Made by a program: the position numbers and the translations under genes. This document shows positions 21,675-29,226 of a stretch of 64,000 bases of DNA, piece after piece. Each line of letters starts with the position of its first letter. Position 1 is the stretch's first letter. Source of the DNA: Azoarcus indigens (GTDB lineage Bacteria > Pseudomonadota > Gammaproteobacteria > Burkholderiales > Rhodocyclaceae). The stretch is from contig NZ_SNVV01000006.1 in the NCBI RefSeq assembly GCF_004361735.1, forward strand, positions 171,288-235,287, given 5' to 3'. The notes beneath the pieces are model-generated. The model saw only the letters and a list, made by a program, of their open reading frames with translations, was not told the DNA's origin and made no database searches.

Positions 21675-22379
21675 ATGCTGCAACGCCTTTCCTGGAAACT
21701 GATGCCCAAGCGGGAGCGGCAATTCCTGCTCGGACGCATGCCCGTCGTGGACCGCCAGCTGGTCAACCGCGTCCTCTCCTCCCGCGTCGCCTTCCCCGCA
21801 GCCTTCGCCCGCCGCAACTGCCTCTTCATCCATGTGCCCAAGTGCGCCGGCAGCAGCATCTGCCAGGCCTTGTTCGACAACAGTGCGGACGGTCACATCC
21901 CGCTCTACTGGTACGAGCAGCAGTTCCCGGAGCACTACGCCAGGAGCTTCAAGTTCGCCTTCGTCCGCGACCCGCTGGAGCGCGCCTACTCCGCCTTCGC
22001 TTACCTGCGGGTGCACGGCGCCGCCAGGCGCGACAAGCAGGCGCAGGAGCTGATGCTGCGCTACCGCGACTTCGACGACTTCGTCAGCCGCTGGCTGCAT
22101 CCGGAGAACCTGCGCCGCCAGATCCACTTCGTGCCGCAGACCGACTTCCTCACCGACTCCCTGGGCGGGATCGGCGTCGACTTCCTCGGCCGCCACGAGA
22201 CCCTGGTGCAGGACTACCGGACGCTATCCACCCGCCTCGGGGTCGATCTGCCGCTGCCGCATGTGAACGCCACCCGCCACCGCGACGCCGCACCGGCGCG
22301 CAGCTTCTGCTCCGACGGCACCCGGCGACTGGTGCGGCGCGCCTATGAACGCGACTACGAGCTGCTCGGCTATGCATGA
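21675..22379 (+). CDS. Sulfotransferase family 2 protein
   Basis: 234 residues. The 5'-phosphosulfate loop FIHVPKCAGSSI (about 51-62) and the 3'-phosphate segment FAFVRDPLERAYSAF (about 96-110) are those of PAPS-dependent, membrane-type carbohydrate sulfotransferases (Sulfotransfer_2). No transmembrane segment or signal peptide is obvious, so it acts in the cytoplasm. Its last 8 nt overlap an APS kinase that would supply the donor PAPS, which strongly supports the assignment. The acceptor is unknown; an exopolysaccharide, LPS or lipid glycan is suggested by the family and by the surface-glycan genes elsewhere in the window. Confidence 0.82.
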   Translation: MLQRLSWKLMPKRERQFLLGRMPVVDRQLVNRVLSSRVAFPAAFARRNCLFIHVPKCAGSSICQALFDNSADGHIPLYWYEQQFPEHYARSFKFAFVRDPLERAYSAFAYLRVHGAARRDKQAQELMLRYRDFDDFVSRWLHPENLRRQIHFVPQTDFLTDSLGGIGVDFLGRHETLVQDYRTLSTRLGVDLPLPHVNATRHRDAAPARSFCSDGTRRLVRRAYERDYELLGYA

Positions 22380-23022
22380 TCCGAAAGGCGCGCCGCCGCC
22401 CATCCGCCCCTACGCCCTGTCCCTCTCGCCGGCGCTGCGTGCCGCGGCCAAGGGACAGTTGCCGCACTGCATCTGGCTCACCGGCCTGTCCGGCGCCGGC
22501 AAGTCCACGCTGGCCAACAAGCTGGAGCAGGCCCTGCACCGGCGCGGCCTGCACACCTTCGTGCTGGACGGCGACAACCTGCGCCAGGGCCTGTGCCGCG
22601 ATCTCGGCATGTCGGACGCCGCGCGCAGCGAGAACGTCCGCCGCCTGGCGGAGGTGGCGCGGCTGATGGTGGACGCCGGGCTGGTCGTCATCGTCGCCGC
22701 CATCTCGCCCTTCCGCGCCGACCGTGCCGCCGCCCGCGCCCTCTTCCCGCCGGGCCAGTTCAGCTGTGTGCATGTGAGCACCCGCTTCGAGGTCTGCGCG
22801 GCACGCGACCCCAAGGGCCTGTACCGCGCGGCGCGGGAAAAGCGGCTGAGCAACTTCACCGGCCTGGACAGCCCCTATGAAGTGCCGCTGGACGCGGAAT
22901 GCGAGATCGACACCGGTGCGCTGGACGAAGCCCAGGCCCACCAGCGCCTGCTCGCCCACGCGCTGGCCTGCCAGCCGCATGCCGAGCCGGAGGCGCGCAG
23001 CGCGCTCTACCAGACGATCTGA
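22372..23022 (+). CDS. cysC: Adenylylsulfate (APS) kinase
   Basis: Phosphorylates APS at the 3' position to PAPS. 216 residues: P-loop GLSGAGKST (38-46), VLDGDNLRQGLCRDLGMSD (APS-binding region), ENVRRLAEVARLMVDAGLVVIVAAISPF, and DPKGLYRAAREKRLSNFTGLDSPYE. The ATG at 22372 overlaps the sulfotransferase stop, indicating translational coupling. It is not next to ATP sulfurylase (cysDN), which must be elsewhere. The pairing suggests PAPS made for sulfation rather than for assimilatory reduction. Convergent with cobB (22-bp gap). Confidence 0.93.
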   Translation: MHDPKGAPPPIRPYALSLSPALRAAAKGQLPHCIWLTGLSGAGKSTLANKLEQALHRRGLHTFVLDGDNLRQGLCRDLGMSDAARSENVRRLAEVARLMVDAGLVVIVAAISPFRADRAAARALFPPGQFSCVHVSTRFEVCAARDPKGLYRAAREKRLSNFTGLDSPYEVPLDAECEIDTGALDEAQAHQRLLAHALACQPHAEPEARSALYQTI

Positions 23023-23044
23023 ACGCTGCGGCCCGCCTCCGCCG

Positions 23045-24352
23045 TTACAGGAACAGCCGCGCCGCCGCCGCCGGGCCGGACGGGAAGTAGAAGTGCAGAT
23101 AGCTGGCGGTGAGCCGCCCCCGCCTATACACCGCCTCGCCGACGCGGCCATCCGGCGTGCGCGCCTGGGCCAGCGGCGCCAGCGGCGTCTCGCTGCGGGA
23201 GTAGTGGAAAGTGTGGCCGCGCAACTCGCCCTCAGGCAGATCCACCGCTTGCGTGCCCAGCGCCGTCAGCCGCGGCTGCATCAGCGCCGCGCCGGGCAGC
23301 AGGCCCGCCATCGCGTGGCGCGCGCCGGCCTTGTCCACCAGCTGGTCGAACAAGCCCATCATGCCGCCGCACTCGGCCAGCAGCGGCTTGCCGGCGGCCA
23401 CATGCGCCTGGAGCGCCGCGTGGTAGTCCTGCCTGGCGGACAGCGCCGCCGCATGCAGCTCCGGGTAACCGCCGGGCAGCCACAGCGCGTCGCACGCCGG
23501 CAGCGCCTCGCCGGCCAGCGGCGAGAAGAAGCACAGCTGCGCGCCCATGGCCTGCAGCAGATTGAGGTTGGCCGGATAGATGAAGCCGTGGGCGGCATCG
23601 CGGGCGATGGCGATGCGGCGGCCGGCCAGCATTGGCGGCGGCAGCGGCGGTGGCGCTTCGGCGAAGCTCACCGCCGGCGGCAACGCCGCCGCGCCGGTCG
23701 CAGCCAGCGCATCCGCCAGCCTGTCCAGCCGGACGGTAAGGTCGGCGATCTCCGCCGCCTGCAGCAGGCCGAGGTGGCGTTCCGGCAGCGCCGCATCCAG
23801 GTCGCGGCCCAGCGCGCCGTACCAGCGCATGCCGGCCGGCAGCGCCGCGCGCAGCAGTTCGGCATGGCGCTCGCCGGCCACCTGGTTGGCCAGCACACCC
23901 GAAAAGGGCAGGCCGGGGCGGAAGGTGGCAAGGCCGTGGGCCACCGCGCCGAAGGTTTGCGCCATGGCGCGGGCGTCTACCACCGCCAGCACCGGCAGGC
24001 CGAAGCGGCAAGCGATGTCGGCGCCCGAGGGCCGGCCGTCGTACAGGCCCATGACGCCCTCGACCAGGATCAGCTCCGCCTCCCGCGCCGCCGCGGCCAG
24101 CCGCCAGGCGGCGTCCGCCTCGCCGCACATGCCGAGGTCCAGGTTGTAGACCGGCGCGCCGCTGGCGGCGGCGTGGATCTGCGGATCGAGGAAGTCCGGC
24201 CCGCACTTGAACACCCGCACCCGCCGCCCCTGGCGCGCATGCAGGCGGGCGAGCGCGGCGGTGACGGTGGTCTTGCCCTGGCCGGAAGCGGGCGCGGCGA
24301 TGAACAGCGCCGGGCAGCGTAGTGGCCCGGCCTCTGGCGTGCCGGGCGTCAT
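23045..24352 (-). CDS. cobB: Cobyrinate a,c-diamide synthase (CobB/CbiA)
   Basis: ATP/glutamine-dependent amidation of the a and c carboxylates of the corrin ring. 435 residues: N-terminal P-loop APASGQGKTTVTAAL (about 20-34), FKCGPDFLDPQIH, LVEGVMGLYDG, and a glutamine amidotransferase domain with LWLPGGYPELHA and the nucleophile loop LLAECGGMMGLFD. Unrelated to the sirtuin also called CobB. Its start overlaps the cobA stop by 4 nt, making it the last gene of the riboswitch-headed operon. Whether the substrate is cobyrinate or hydrogenobyrinate (anaerobic or aerobic route) cannot be told here. Confidence 0.95.
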   Translation of the reverse strand: MTPGTPEAGPLRCPALFIAAPASGQGKTTVTAALARLHARQGRRVRVFKCGPDFLDPQIHAAASGAPVYNLDLGMCGEADAAWRLAAAAREAELILVEGVMGLYDGRPSGADIACRFGLPVLAVVDARAMAQTFGAVAHGLATFRPGLPFSGVLANQVAGERHAELLRAALPAGMRWYGALGRDLDAALPERHLGLLQAAEIADLTVRLDRLADALAATGAAALPPAVSFAEAPPPLPPPMLAGRRIAIARDAAHGFIYPANLNLLQAMGAQLCFFSPLAGEALPACDALWLPGGYPELHAAALSARQDYHAALQAHVAAGKPLLAECGGMMGLFDQLVDKAGARHAMAGLLPGAALMQPRLTALGTQAVDLPEGELRGHTFHYSRSETPLAPLAQARTPDGRVGEAVYRRGRLTASYLHFYFPSGPAAAARLFL

Positions 24353-25245
24353 TTGCGTTCGCTGCCGGCCCGCAGTTCGCCGGCGTGTACCGCGGTGCAG
24401 CCCGGAGCGGCCTGCTTACCGGCGGCCGCCTCATCTCCGGCACCGCTCACGGCGCCGCCGGCCTCGAACCAGGCCAGCCGCGGGTAGAACCCGACCACGC
24501 CGCCGACCACGGTAAGCGCCGGCGGCCGTATGCCGGCCTCCGCCACCCGCGCCGCCAGCGTCGTCAGGTCGGCCACCACCACCCGCTGCGCTGGCGTGGT
24601 GCCGCGCGCGATGACACCGGCCGGGGTGTCCGGCGCCAGGCCGTGGGCAACCAGGCCAGCGCAGATCTCCGCCAGCCGCGAGATGCCCATGTAGATCACC
24701 AGCGTCTGGCCCGGCCGGGCGAGCAGGGTCCAGTCCAGATCCAGCGCGCCGTCCTTGAGGAAGCCGGTGGTGAACACCACCGACTGGGCATGATCCCGGT
24801 GGGTGAGCGGAATGCCGGCGTAGGCCGCGATGCCGGCGGCGGCGGTGACGCCGGGCACCACCTCCACCGTCAGCCCGGCCTCGACCAGCGCCTCCATCTC
24901 CTCGCCGCCACGGCCGAAGATGAAGGGATCGCCGCCCTTCAGCCGCAGCACCCGCTTGCCGGCCTGCGCCAGCCGCACCAGCAGGGCGTTGATCTCCGAC
25001 TGCGGCAGGGTGTGGTCGGCGGCCTTCTTGCCGACGTAGATGCGCTCGGCGGCGGCCGGCGCCAGGTCGACGATGGCGGGCGCGACCAGGTTGTCGTAGA
25101 CCACCACGTCGGCAGCGGCCAGCAGGCGAGCGCCGCGCAGGGTCAACAGTTCGGGATCGCCCGGGCCGGCGCCGACCAGGTAGACCTGGCCAGGCAAGGG
25201 GCCGGGGCGGCCAAAGGGCAGAGAGGGCAGTTCGGATGAGGACAT
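24349..25245 (-). CDS. cobA: Uroporphyrinogen-III C-methyltransferase
   Basis: SAM-dependent methylation at C-2 and C-7 of uroporphyrinogen III to precorrin-2, the branch point towards B12 and siroheme. 298 residues: VYLVGAGPGDPELLTLRGA near the N-terminus, VYDNLVAPA, KGGDPFIFGRGGEE, and GVTAAAGIAAYAGIPLTHRD in the middle, all SUMT hallmarks. There is no CysG-type dehydrogenase domain. ATG at 25245 has CAGGAG about 9 nt upstream. Overlaps cobB and follows btuD by 143 bp on the same strand. The C-terminal 40 residues are low complexity (GGAVSGAGDEAAAGK). Confidence 0.94.
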   Translation of the reverse strand: MSSSELPSLPFGRPGPLPGQVYLVGAGPGDPELLTLRGARLLAAADVVVYDNLVAPAIVDLAPAAAERIYVGKKAADHTLPQSEINALLVRLAQAGKRVLRLKGGDPFIFGRGGEEMEALVEAGLTVEVVPGVTAAAGIAAYAGIPLTHRDHAQSVVFTTGFLKDGALDLDWTLLARPGQTLVIYMGISRLAEICAGLVAHGLAPDTPAGVIARGTTPAQRVVVADLTTLAARVAEAGIRPPALTVVGGVVGFYPRLAWFEAGGAVSGAGDEAAAGKQAAPGCTAVHAGELRAGSERK

Positions 25246-25388
25246 ATTCGCAACTCCTGGGCCGCAGCCAGGCGGCACCGCTTGCACCCGCGCGGCTCGC
25301 GGGGCGCACACCATGCCCGATTCGACCTCCGCCCGCCACCGCTTTATCCCGGTGCCGGGTTCGGCGCACGCGTGGCCCTTGCCGCCGC

Positions 25389-26183
25389 TCAGGCGGGAAT
25401 GAACAACACCCGCCCTTCTACCTCCACCCGCCGCAGCGGATGGCCGAAAGCGGCCTCCAGCAACGCCGGTTGCAGCACTTCGTCGCGGCTGCCGGCGCAG
25501 GCGCCGCCGTGGCCGTCCAGCAGCACGATGCGGTCGGCGAAGCGGGCGGCGAGATTGATGTCGTGCAGCACCATCACCACGCCACGGCCCGCCTCGGCGA
25601 GGCGGCGGAACAGCGTCAGCACCGCGATCTGGTAGCGCAGGTCGAGGTGGTTCAGCGGTTCGTCGAGCAGAAAGAGCGCCGGCGCCTGGGCCAGCAGCGC
25701 GGCAAGGGCCACCCGCTGGCGCTCACCGCCGGAGAGGCTGAGGATGTCGCGCGCCGCCATGCCCTCCAGGCCAACTTCCGCCAGCGCGGCACGGGCGAGG
25801 CGCTCGTCCTCGGCGCCTTCCCAATCCCAGCGGCCGAGGTGGGGATGGCGGCCGACCAGCACGGTTTCCAGCACGCTGGCGGTGAAGTGGTCCGGCTGCT
25901 GCTGGGCGAGCAGGCCGCGGAAGCGGGCGAGTTCGCGCAGCGGCCAGTGCTGCAGGGCGCGGCCCGCCAGCGCCAGCTGCCCGGCCGCCGCCGGCCGCAG
26001 CCCTGCCAGGGTGTGCAACAGGGTGGTCTTGCCGGCGCCGTTGGCGCCTATCACCGCCAGGCATTCGCCGGGCTGCAGCAGCAGGTCGAGGTCGCGGCAC
26101 AGCCAGCGCTCGCCGATGCGCACACCCAGGCCATCGGCCTGCAGCAGCGGGTTCTGCGTGGCAGCGGGCATCAGCATCGTCAT
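25389..26183 (-). CDS. btuD: Cobalamin ABC importer ATPase
   Basis: A 264-residue ATP-binding subunit of the BtuCDF/FecE class. Walker A GANGAGKTT (about 40-48), Q-loop in LLAQQQPDHF, signature LSGGERQR (about 148), Walker B ALFLLDEPLNHLD, H-loop HDINLAARFAD. The ATG at 26183 overlaps the permease stop (ATGA). Works with BtuC (upstream) and with BtuF made from the 10.7-kb locus. Heme or siderophore import is the family alternative, made unlikely by the B12 context. Confidence 0.9.
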   Translation of the reverse strand: MTMLMPAATQNPLLQADGLGVRIGERWLCRDLDLLLQPGECLAVIGANGAGKTTLLHTLAGLRPAAAGQLALAGRALQHWPLRELARFRGLLAQQQPDHFTASVLETVLVGRHPHLGRWDWEGAEDERLARAALAEVGLEGMAARDILSLSGGERQRVALAALLAQAPALFLLDEPLNHLDLRYQIAVLTLFRRLAEAGRGVVMVLHDINLAARFADRIVLLDGHGGACAGSRDEVLQPALLEAAFGHPLRRVEVEGRVLFIPA

Positions 26184-27202
26184 CGCCCCGGATGGCGCGC
26201 CAGCAGGAAGAGGAAGGCCGGCACGCCGATCAGCGCGGTGAGCACGCCCACCGGCAGCTGCATGGGCGCCATCGCGGTGCGCGCCGCGGTATCCGCCGCC
26301 AGCAGCAGGGTGCCGCCGGCCAGCGCCGCCACCGGCAGCAGCACCCGCTGGTCGTTGCCCAGCAGCAGGCGCACCAGGTGGGGCACGATGAGGCCGACGA
26401 AGCCCACCGTGCCCACCAGCGACACCGCCGCCGCGGTGAACAGCGAGGCCAGCAGGTAGAGCGCGTAGCGCAGCCGCCGCACCCGCACGCCCAGGGCCTG
26501 CGCTGCCAGCTCGCCGCGCACCAGCACGTTGAGGTCGCGCGCCAGCGGCAGCACCAGCAGCAGGCCGGCGATCAGCAGCACCAGCGCCGGCCACGGCCGG
26601 TTGGCGCTACTGGCGTCGCCCATCAGCCAGAACAGCATGGACTGCGCCTGGGTGGCCGGCGCCAGCGCCAGCATCAGCGTCACCACCGCGCCGCAGCCGG
26701 CAGCGACGATGACGCCGGTGAGCAGCAGCCGCGTCTGCGTCCAGCTGCCGTCGCCGTGCGCCAGCCCGAACACCAGCAGCATCGCCGCCAGCGCGCCGGC
26801 GAAGGCGCCGGCATGGACGATGAAGGTGGCCGCGCCCAGCGTGATCGCGCCCAGCGCGCCCACCGCCGCGCCGCCGGAAATCCCCAGCACATAGGGCTCG
26901 GCCAGCGGATTGCGCAGCAGCACCTGCATCAGCGCGCCGGCCAGCGCCAGCAGGCCGCCGCAGGCGAAGGTGGCCAGAGCGCGCGGCAGGCGCAGCTCGC
27001 GGACGACGCGGGCGGCCATGTCGTCGCCGGCACCGGCCAGGGCGCCGGCGACGTCGGCCAGTGGAATGGAGAGCTCGCCGGCCGTCAGCGCCCAGGCGAA
27101 AGCGGCCGCCGCCCCCGGCAGCAGCACCGCCAGCACCAGCCAGGCGCGGGAGCGGCCGGGCAGGCTGCGGCGGGCTGCGGCGAGGGCGGGGTTGGCGGCC
27201 AT
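26180..27202 (-). CDS. btuC: Cobalamin ABC importer permease
   Basis: A 340-residue FecCD-family inner-membrane protein with about ten hydrophobic helices. Conserved stretches: RLPRALATFACGGLLALAGALMQ, NPLAEPYVLGISGGAAVGA, LTGVIVAAGCGAV and GTVGFVGLIVPHLVRLLLGNDQR (the coupling region that meets BtuD). The ATG at 27202 is preferred because GGAG lies 5 nt upstream; an in-frame ATG at 27223 also exists. It follows btuB by 7-27 bp and overlaps btuD by 4 nt. Confidence 0.92.
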   Translation of the reverse strand: MAANPALAAARRSLPGRSRAWLVLAVLLPGAAAAFAWALTAGELSIPLADVAGALAGAGDDMAARVVRELRLPRALATFACGGLLALAGALMQVLLRNPLAEPYVLGISGGAAVGALGAITLGAATFIVHAGAFAGALAAMLLVFGLAHGDGSWTQTRLLLTGVIVAAGCGAVVTLMLALAPATQAQSMLFWLMGDASSANRPWPALVLLIAGLLLVLPLARDLNVLVRGELAAQALGVRVRRLRYALYLLASLFTAAAVSLVGTVGFVGLIVPHLVRLLLGNDQRVLLPVAALAGGTLLLAADTAARTAMAPMQLPVGVLTALIGVPAFLFLLARHPGR

Positions 27203-27229
27203 GTCGGCTCCGTCTGGCCTCATCTAGTC

Positions 27230-29098
27230 TCAGCGCGGCGCGTAGCGCAGGTTGATGAAGGCGCTGGCGCCGGGCGTGCGATAGCCGCGGGCAAGCTCGT
27301 AATCCTTGTCCAGCAGGTTGTTGCCGCGCACTTCCACCTTCCAGTCGCGCCCGATGCGGTAGCCGGCGTAGGCGCCGAGGATGGCGTAGCCGTGCAGTTC
27401 GACGGTGTTGGCGGCATTGTCGTAGCGCCGGCCGGCGCCGTTGAGTTCGATGCCCCAGTCGAAGCGGTCCACCGTCTGCGACAGGCGCAGGAAGCCGGAG
27501 CGCCGGGCGCGGCGCGTGAGGCGCAGGCCGGTGTCTTCATCCTTGGCGTCGAGGAAATCCGCGCCAGCGCCGAGATTGAAGCCGCCCAGCGCCAGGGTGT
27601 AGCCCAGCTCGAGGCCCTTGAGCCGGGCTTCGCCGATGTTCACCTGCTGGCCGGATTGCGCCGGGTTCGGGTTGTTCGTGATCAGGTTCTTCACCTTGTT
27701 ATCGAAGTAGCTCAGTTCGACCATGTGGGCGCCGCGGCTCCAGCGCAGGCCCAGCTCCCGGTTCAGCGCTTCTTCCGGCTTCAGGTCCGGGTTGCCGTAG
27801 TAGCTGGTGGGCGAACTCATCGGCCAGTAGAGCTGGTTGAAGGTGGGTGCGTTGAAGGCGGTCGCCACACTGCCGCGCAGCCGCCATTCGGGCGTGAGGT
27901 CGTAGCCGTAGGCCAGCAGGCCGGTGGTCTTGGCGCCGAATTGCGAATTGTCGTCATGACGCAGGTTGATCTGCAAATGGTGTACGTCGATATCCGCCGT
28001 CCAGCCCGCCAGCAGGGAGTTCACCCGGCGCTCGTTCTCGCGGTAGACGGTGGTGCTGTCCAGCCGGGTTTCGACATGTTCGTAGGCCAGCAGCAGGCGG
28101 CCCAGCGGCAGGTCGATGTCGTTCTGCCAGCCCAGCTGGTCCTGCACCGTCTGGCTGCGGCTGGGCGCGGCGGCGCTGGCGCGGGTGAGCAGCTTGTCCT
28201 CGCTCTGGCTCAGCCGCAGGGTGCTGGTCCATGTGGCGCTCAGCTGGGTGCGCAGGTGGGCTCCCAGGGTGCTGGCGGTCTTGTCCAGGTAGGAGTCGTA
28301 GTAGCTCAACGCGGAGGCGTCGTACCAGCTGCGCGAAGCGCTGTGGGTGAAGTTGAGCCCGAGCTCGTCGCGCTCGCGGAAGCCGATGGAGAGCGAGCCG
28401 CTGGCGCTGTCGTTGCGATAGCCGTCGTCGTCCGCCCAGTAGGAGGTGCGCGTGCCGCTGCGCCAATAGGCGGGATCGCGCTTGGCGTTGTAGCCGTCGC
28501 TGCGCTCCTTGCCGGCCGACAGGCTGTAGCGCAGCCGGTCCACGCCGCCGGCCAGCGTCACCGCGCCCTTGAAGGTGTTGTCGCTGCCATAGCCCACCGC
28601 CACTTCCGGCTGGAAACCGCGCTGGCCGCGGCGGGTGAAGATCTGCACCACGCCGCCTATGGCTTCGGAGCCGTAGAGGGCGCTGGCCGGGCCGCGCAGG
28701 ATCTCGATGCGCTCGATCATGGCCAGCGGAATGGCCTCGAAGGTGGCGCTGCCGGAACTGGCGGAGCCGACGCGGATGCCATCCACCAGCAGCAGGGTGT
28801 GGCGCGCCTCGGAGCCGCGGATGTAGACGTTGGCATTGGAGCCGGGGCCGCCGTTGGCGGTCACCTGCACGCCGGGCGTGGCCTGCAGCACATCCACCAA
28901 GGAGGAATGGCCGGCGCGCTCGATGTCTTCGCGGCTGATGACTTCGACGCTGGCGAGGCTGTCCTCGGCGCGGCGCTGCTGACGGGTGGCGGTGACGACG
29001 ACGGCTTCGAGCGCAGGCTCGTCCGCGGCGGAGACAGGGGAAGGGAAAGGCAGTGCGGCGGCGAGCGCCAGCGTGATAGCGGAGAAACGGGTCTTCAT
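27230..29098 (-). CDS. btuB: TonB-dependent vitamin B12 receptor
   Basis: A 622-residue outer-membrane receptor (E. coli BtuB 614). Signal peptide about 1-24 (ending SPVSA), TonB box ALEAVVVTATR, plug domain (about 40-150) with NVYIRGSEARHTLLLVDGIRVG and RIEILRGPASALYGSEAIGGVV, then a 22-strand barrel ending in the aromatic-rich INLRYAPR. Similarity in the plug is to BtuB rather than siderophore receptors, and btuC-btuD follow directly. Second gene of the riboswitch operon; a hairpin lies in the 128-bp gap before it. Confidence 0.9.
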   Translation of the reverse strand: MKTRFSAITLALAAALPFPSPVSAADEPALEAVVVTATRQQRRAEDSLASVEVISREDIERAGHSSLVDVLQATPGVQVTANGGPGSNANVYIRGSEARHTLLLVDGIRVGSASSGSATFEAIPLAMIERIEILRGPASALYGSEAIGGVVQIFTRRGQRGFQPEVAVGYGSDNTFKGAVTLAGGVDRLRYSLSAGKERSDGYNAKRDPAYWRSGTRTSYWADDDGYRNDSASGSLSIGFRERDELGLNFTHSASRSWYDASALSYYDSYLDKTASTLGAHLRTQLSATWTSTLRLSQSEDKLLTRASAAAPSRSQTVQDQLGWQNDIDLPLGRLLLAYEHVETRLDSTTVYRENERRVNSLLAGWTADIDVHHLQINLRHDDNSQFGAKTTGLLAYGYDLTPEWRLRGSVATAFNAPTFNQLYWPMSSPTSYYGNPDLKPEEALNRELGLRWSRGAHMVELSYFDNKVKNLITNNPNPAQSGQQVNIGEARLKGLELGYTLALGGFNLGAGADFLDAKDEDTGLRLTRRARRSGFLRLSQTVDRFDWGIELNGAGRRYDNAANTVELHGYAILGAYAGYRIGRDWKVEVRGNNLLDKDYELARGYRTPGASAFINLRYAPR

Positions 29099-29171
29099 TG
29101 TTCTGGAAAGCCTGGGCGGCGGTGGCGCCGCGGATGGAACGGGGAAGGTCGCCGGACAAGGGCGGCGACAG

Positions 29172-29208
29172 GCGCGCAACGCAGCCCGGGGGAGCATGCG
29201 CTGCGCGC
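29172..29208 (-). promoter_or_regulatory. Intercistronic hairpin between the two TonB receptor genes
   Basis: A 12-bp stem: GCGCGCAGCGCA with TGCGTTGCGCGC on the minus strand (13-nt loop). One pair is G-U in the minus-strand RNA. It may be a processing, stability or partial-termination point that sets different levels of the first receptor and the btuB-cobB part. No U-run. Confidence 0.4.
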
Positions 29209-29226
29209 GGTGGCGGAAACGGTGGG

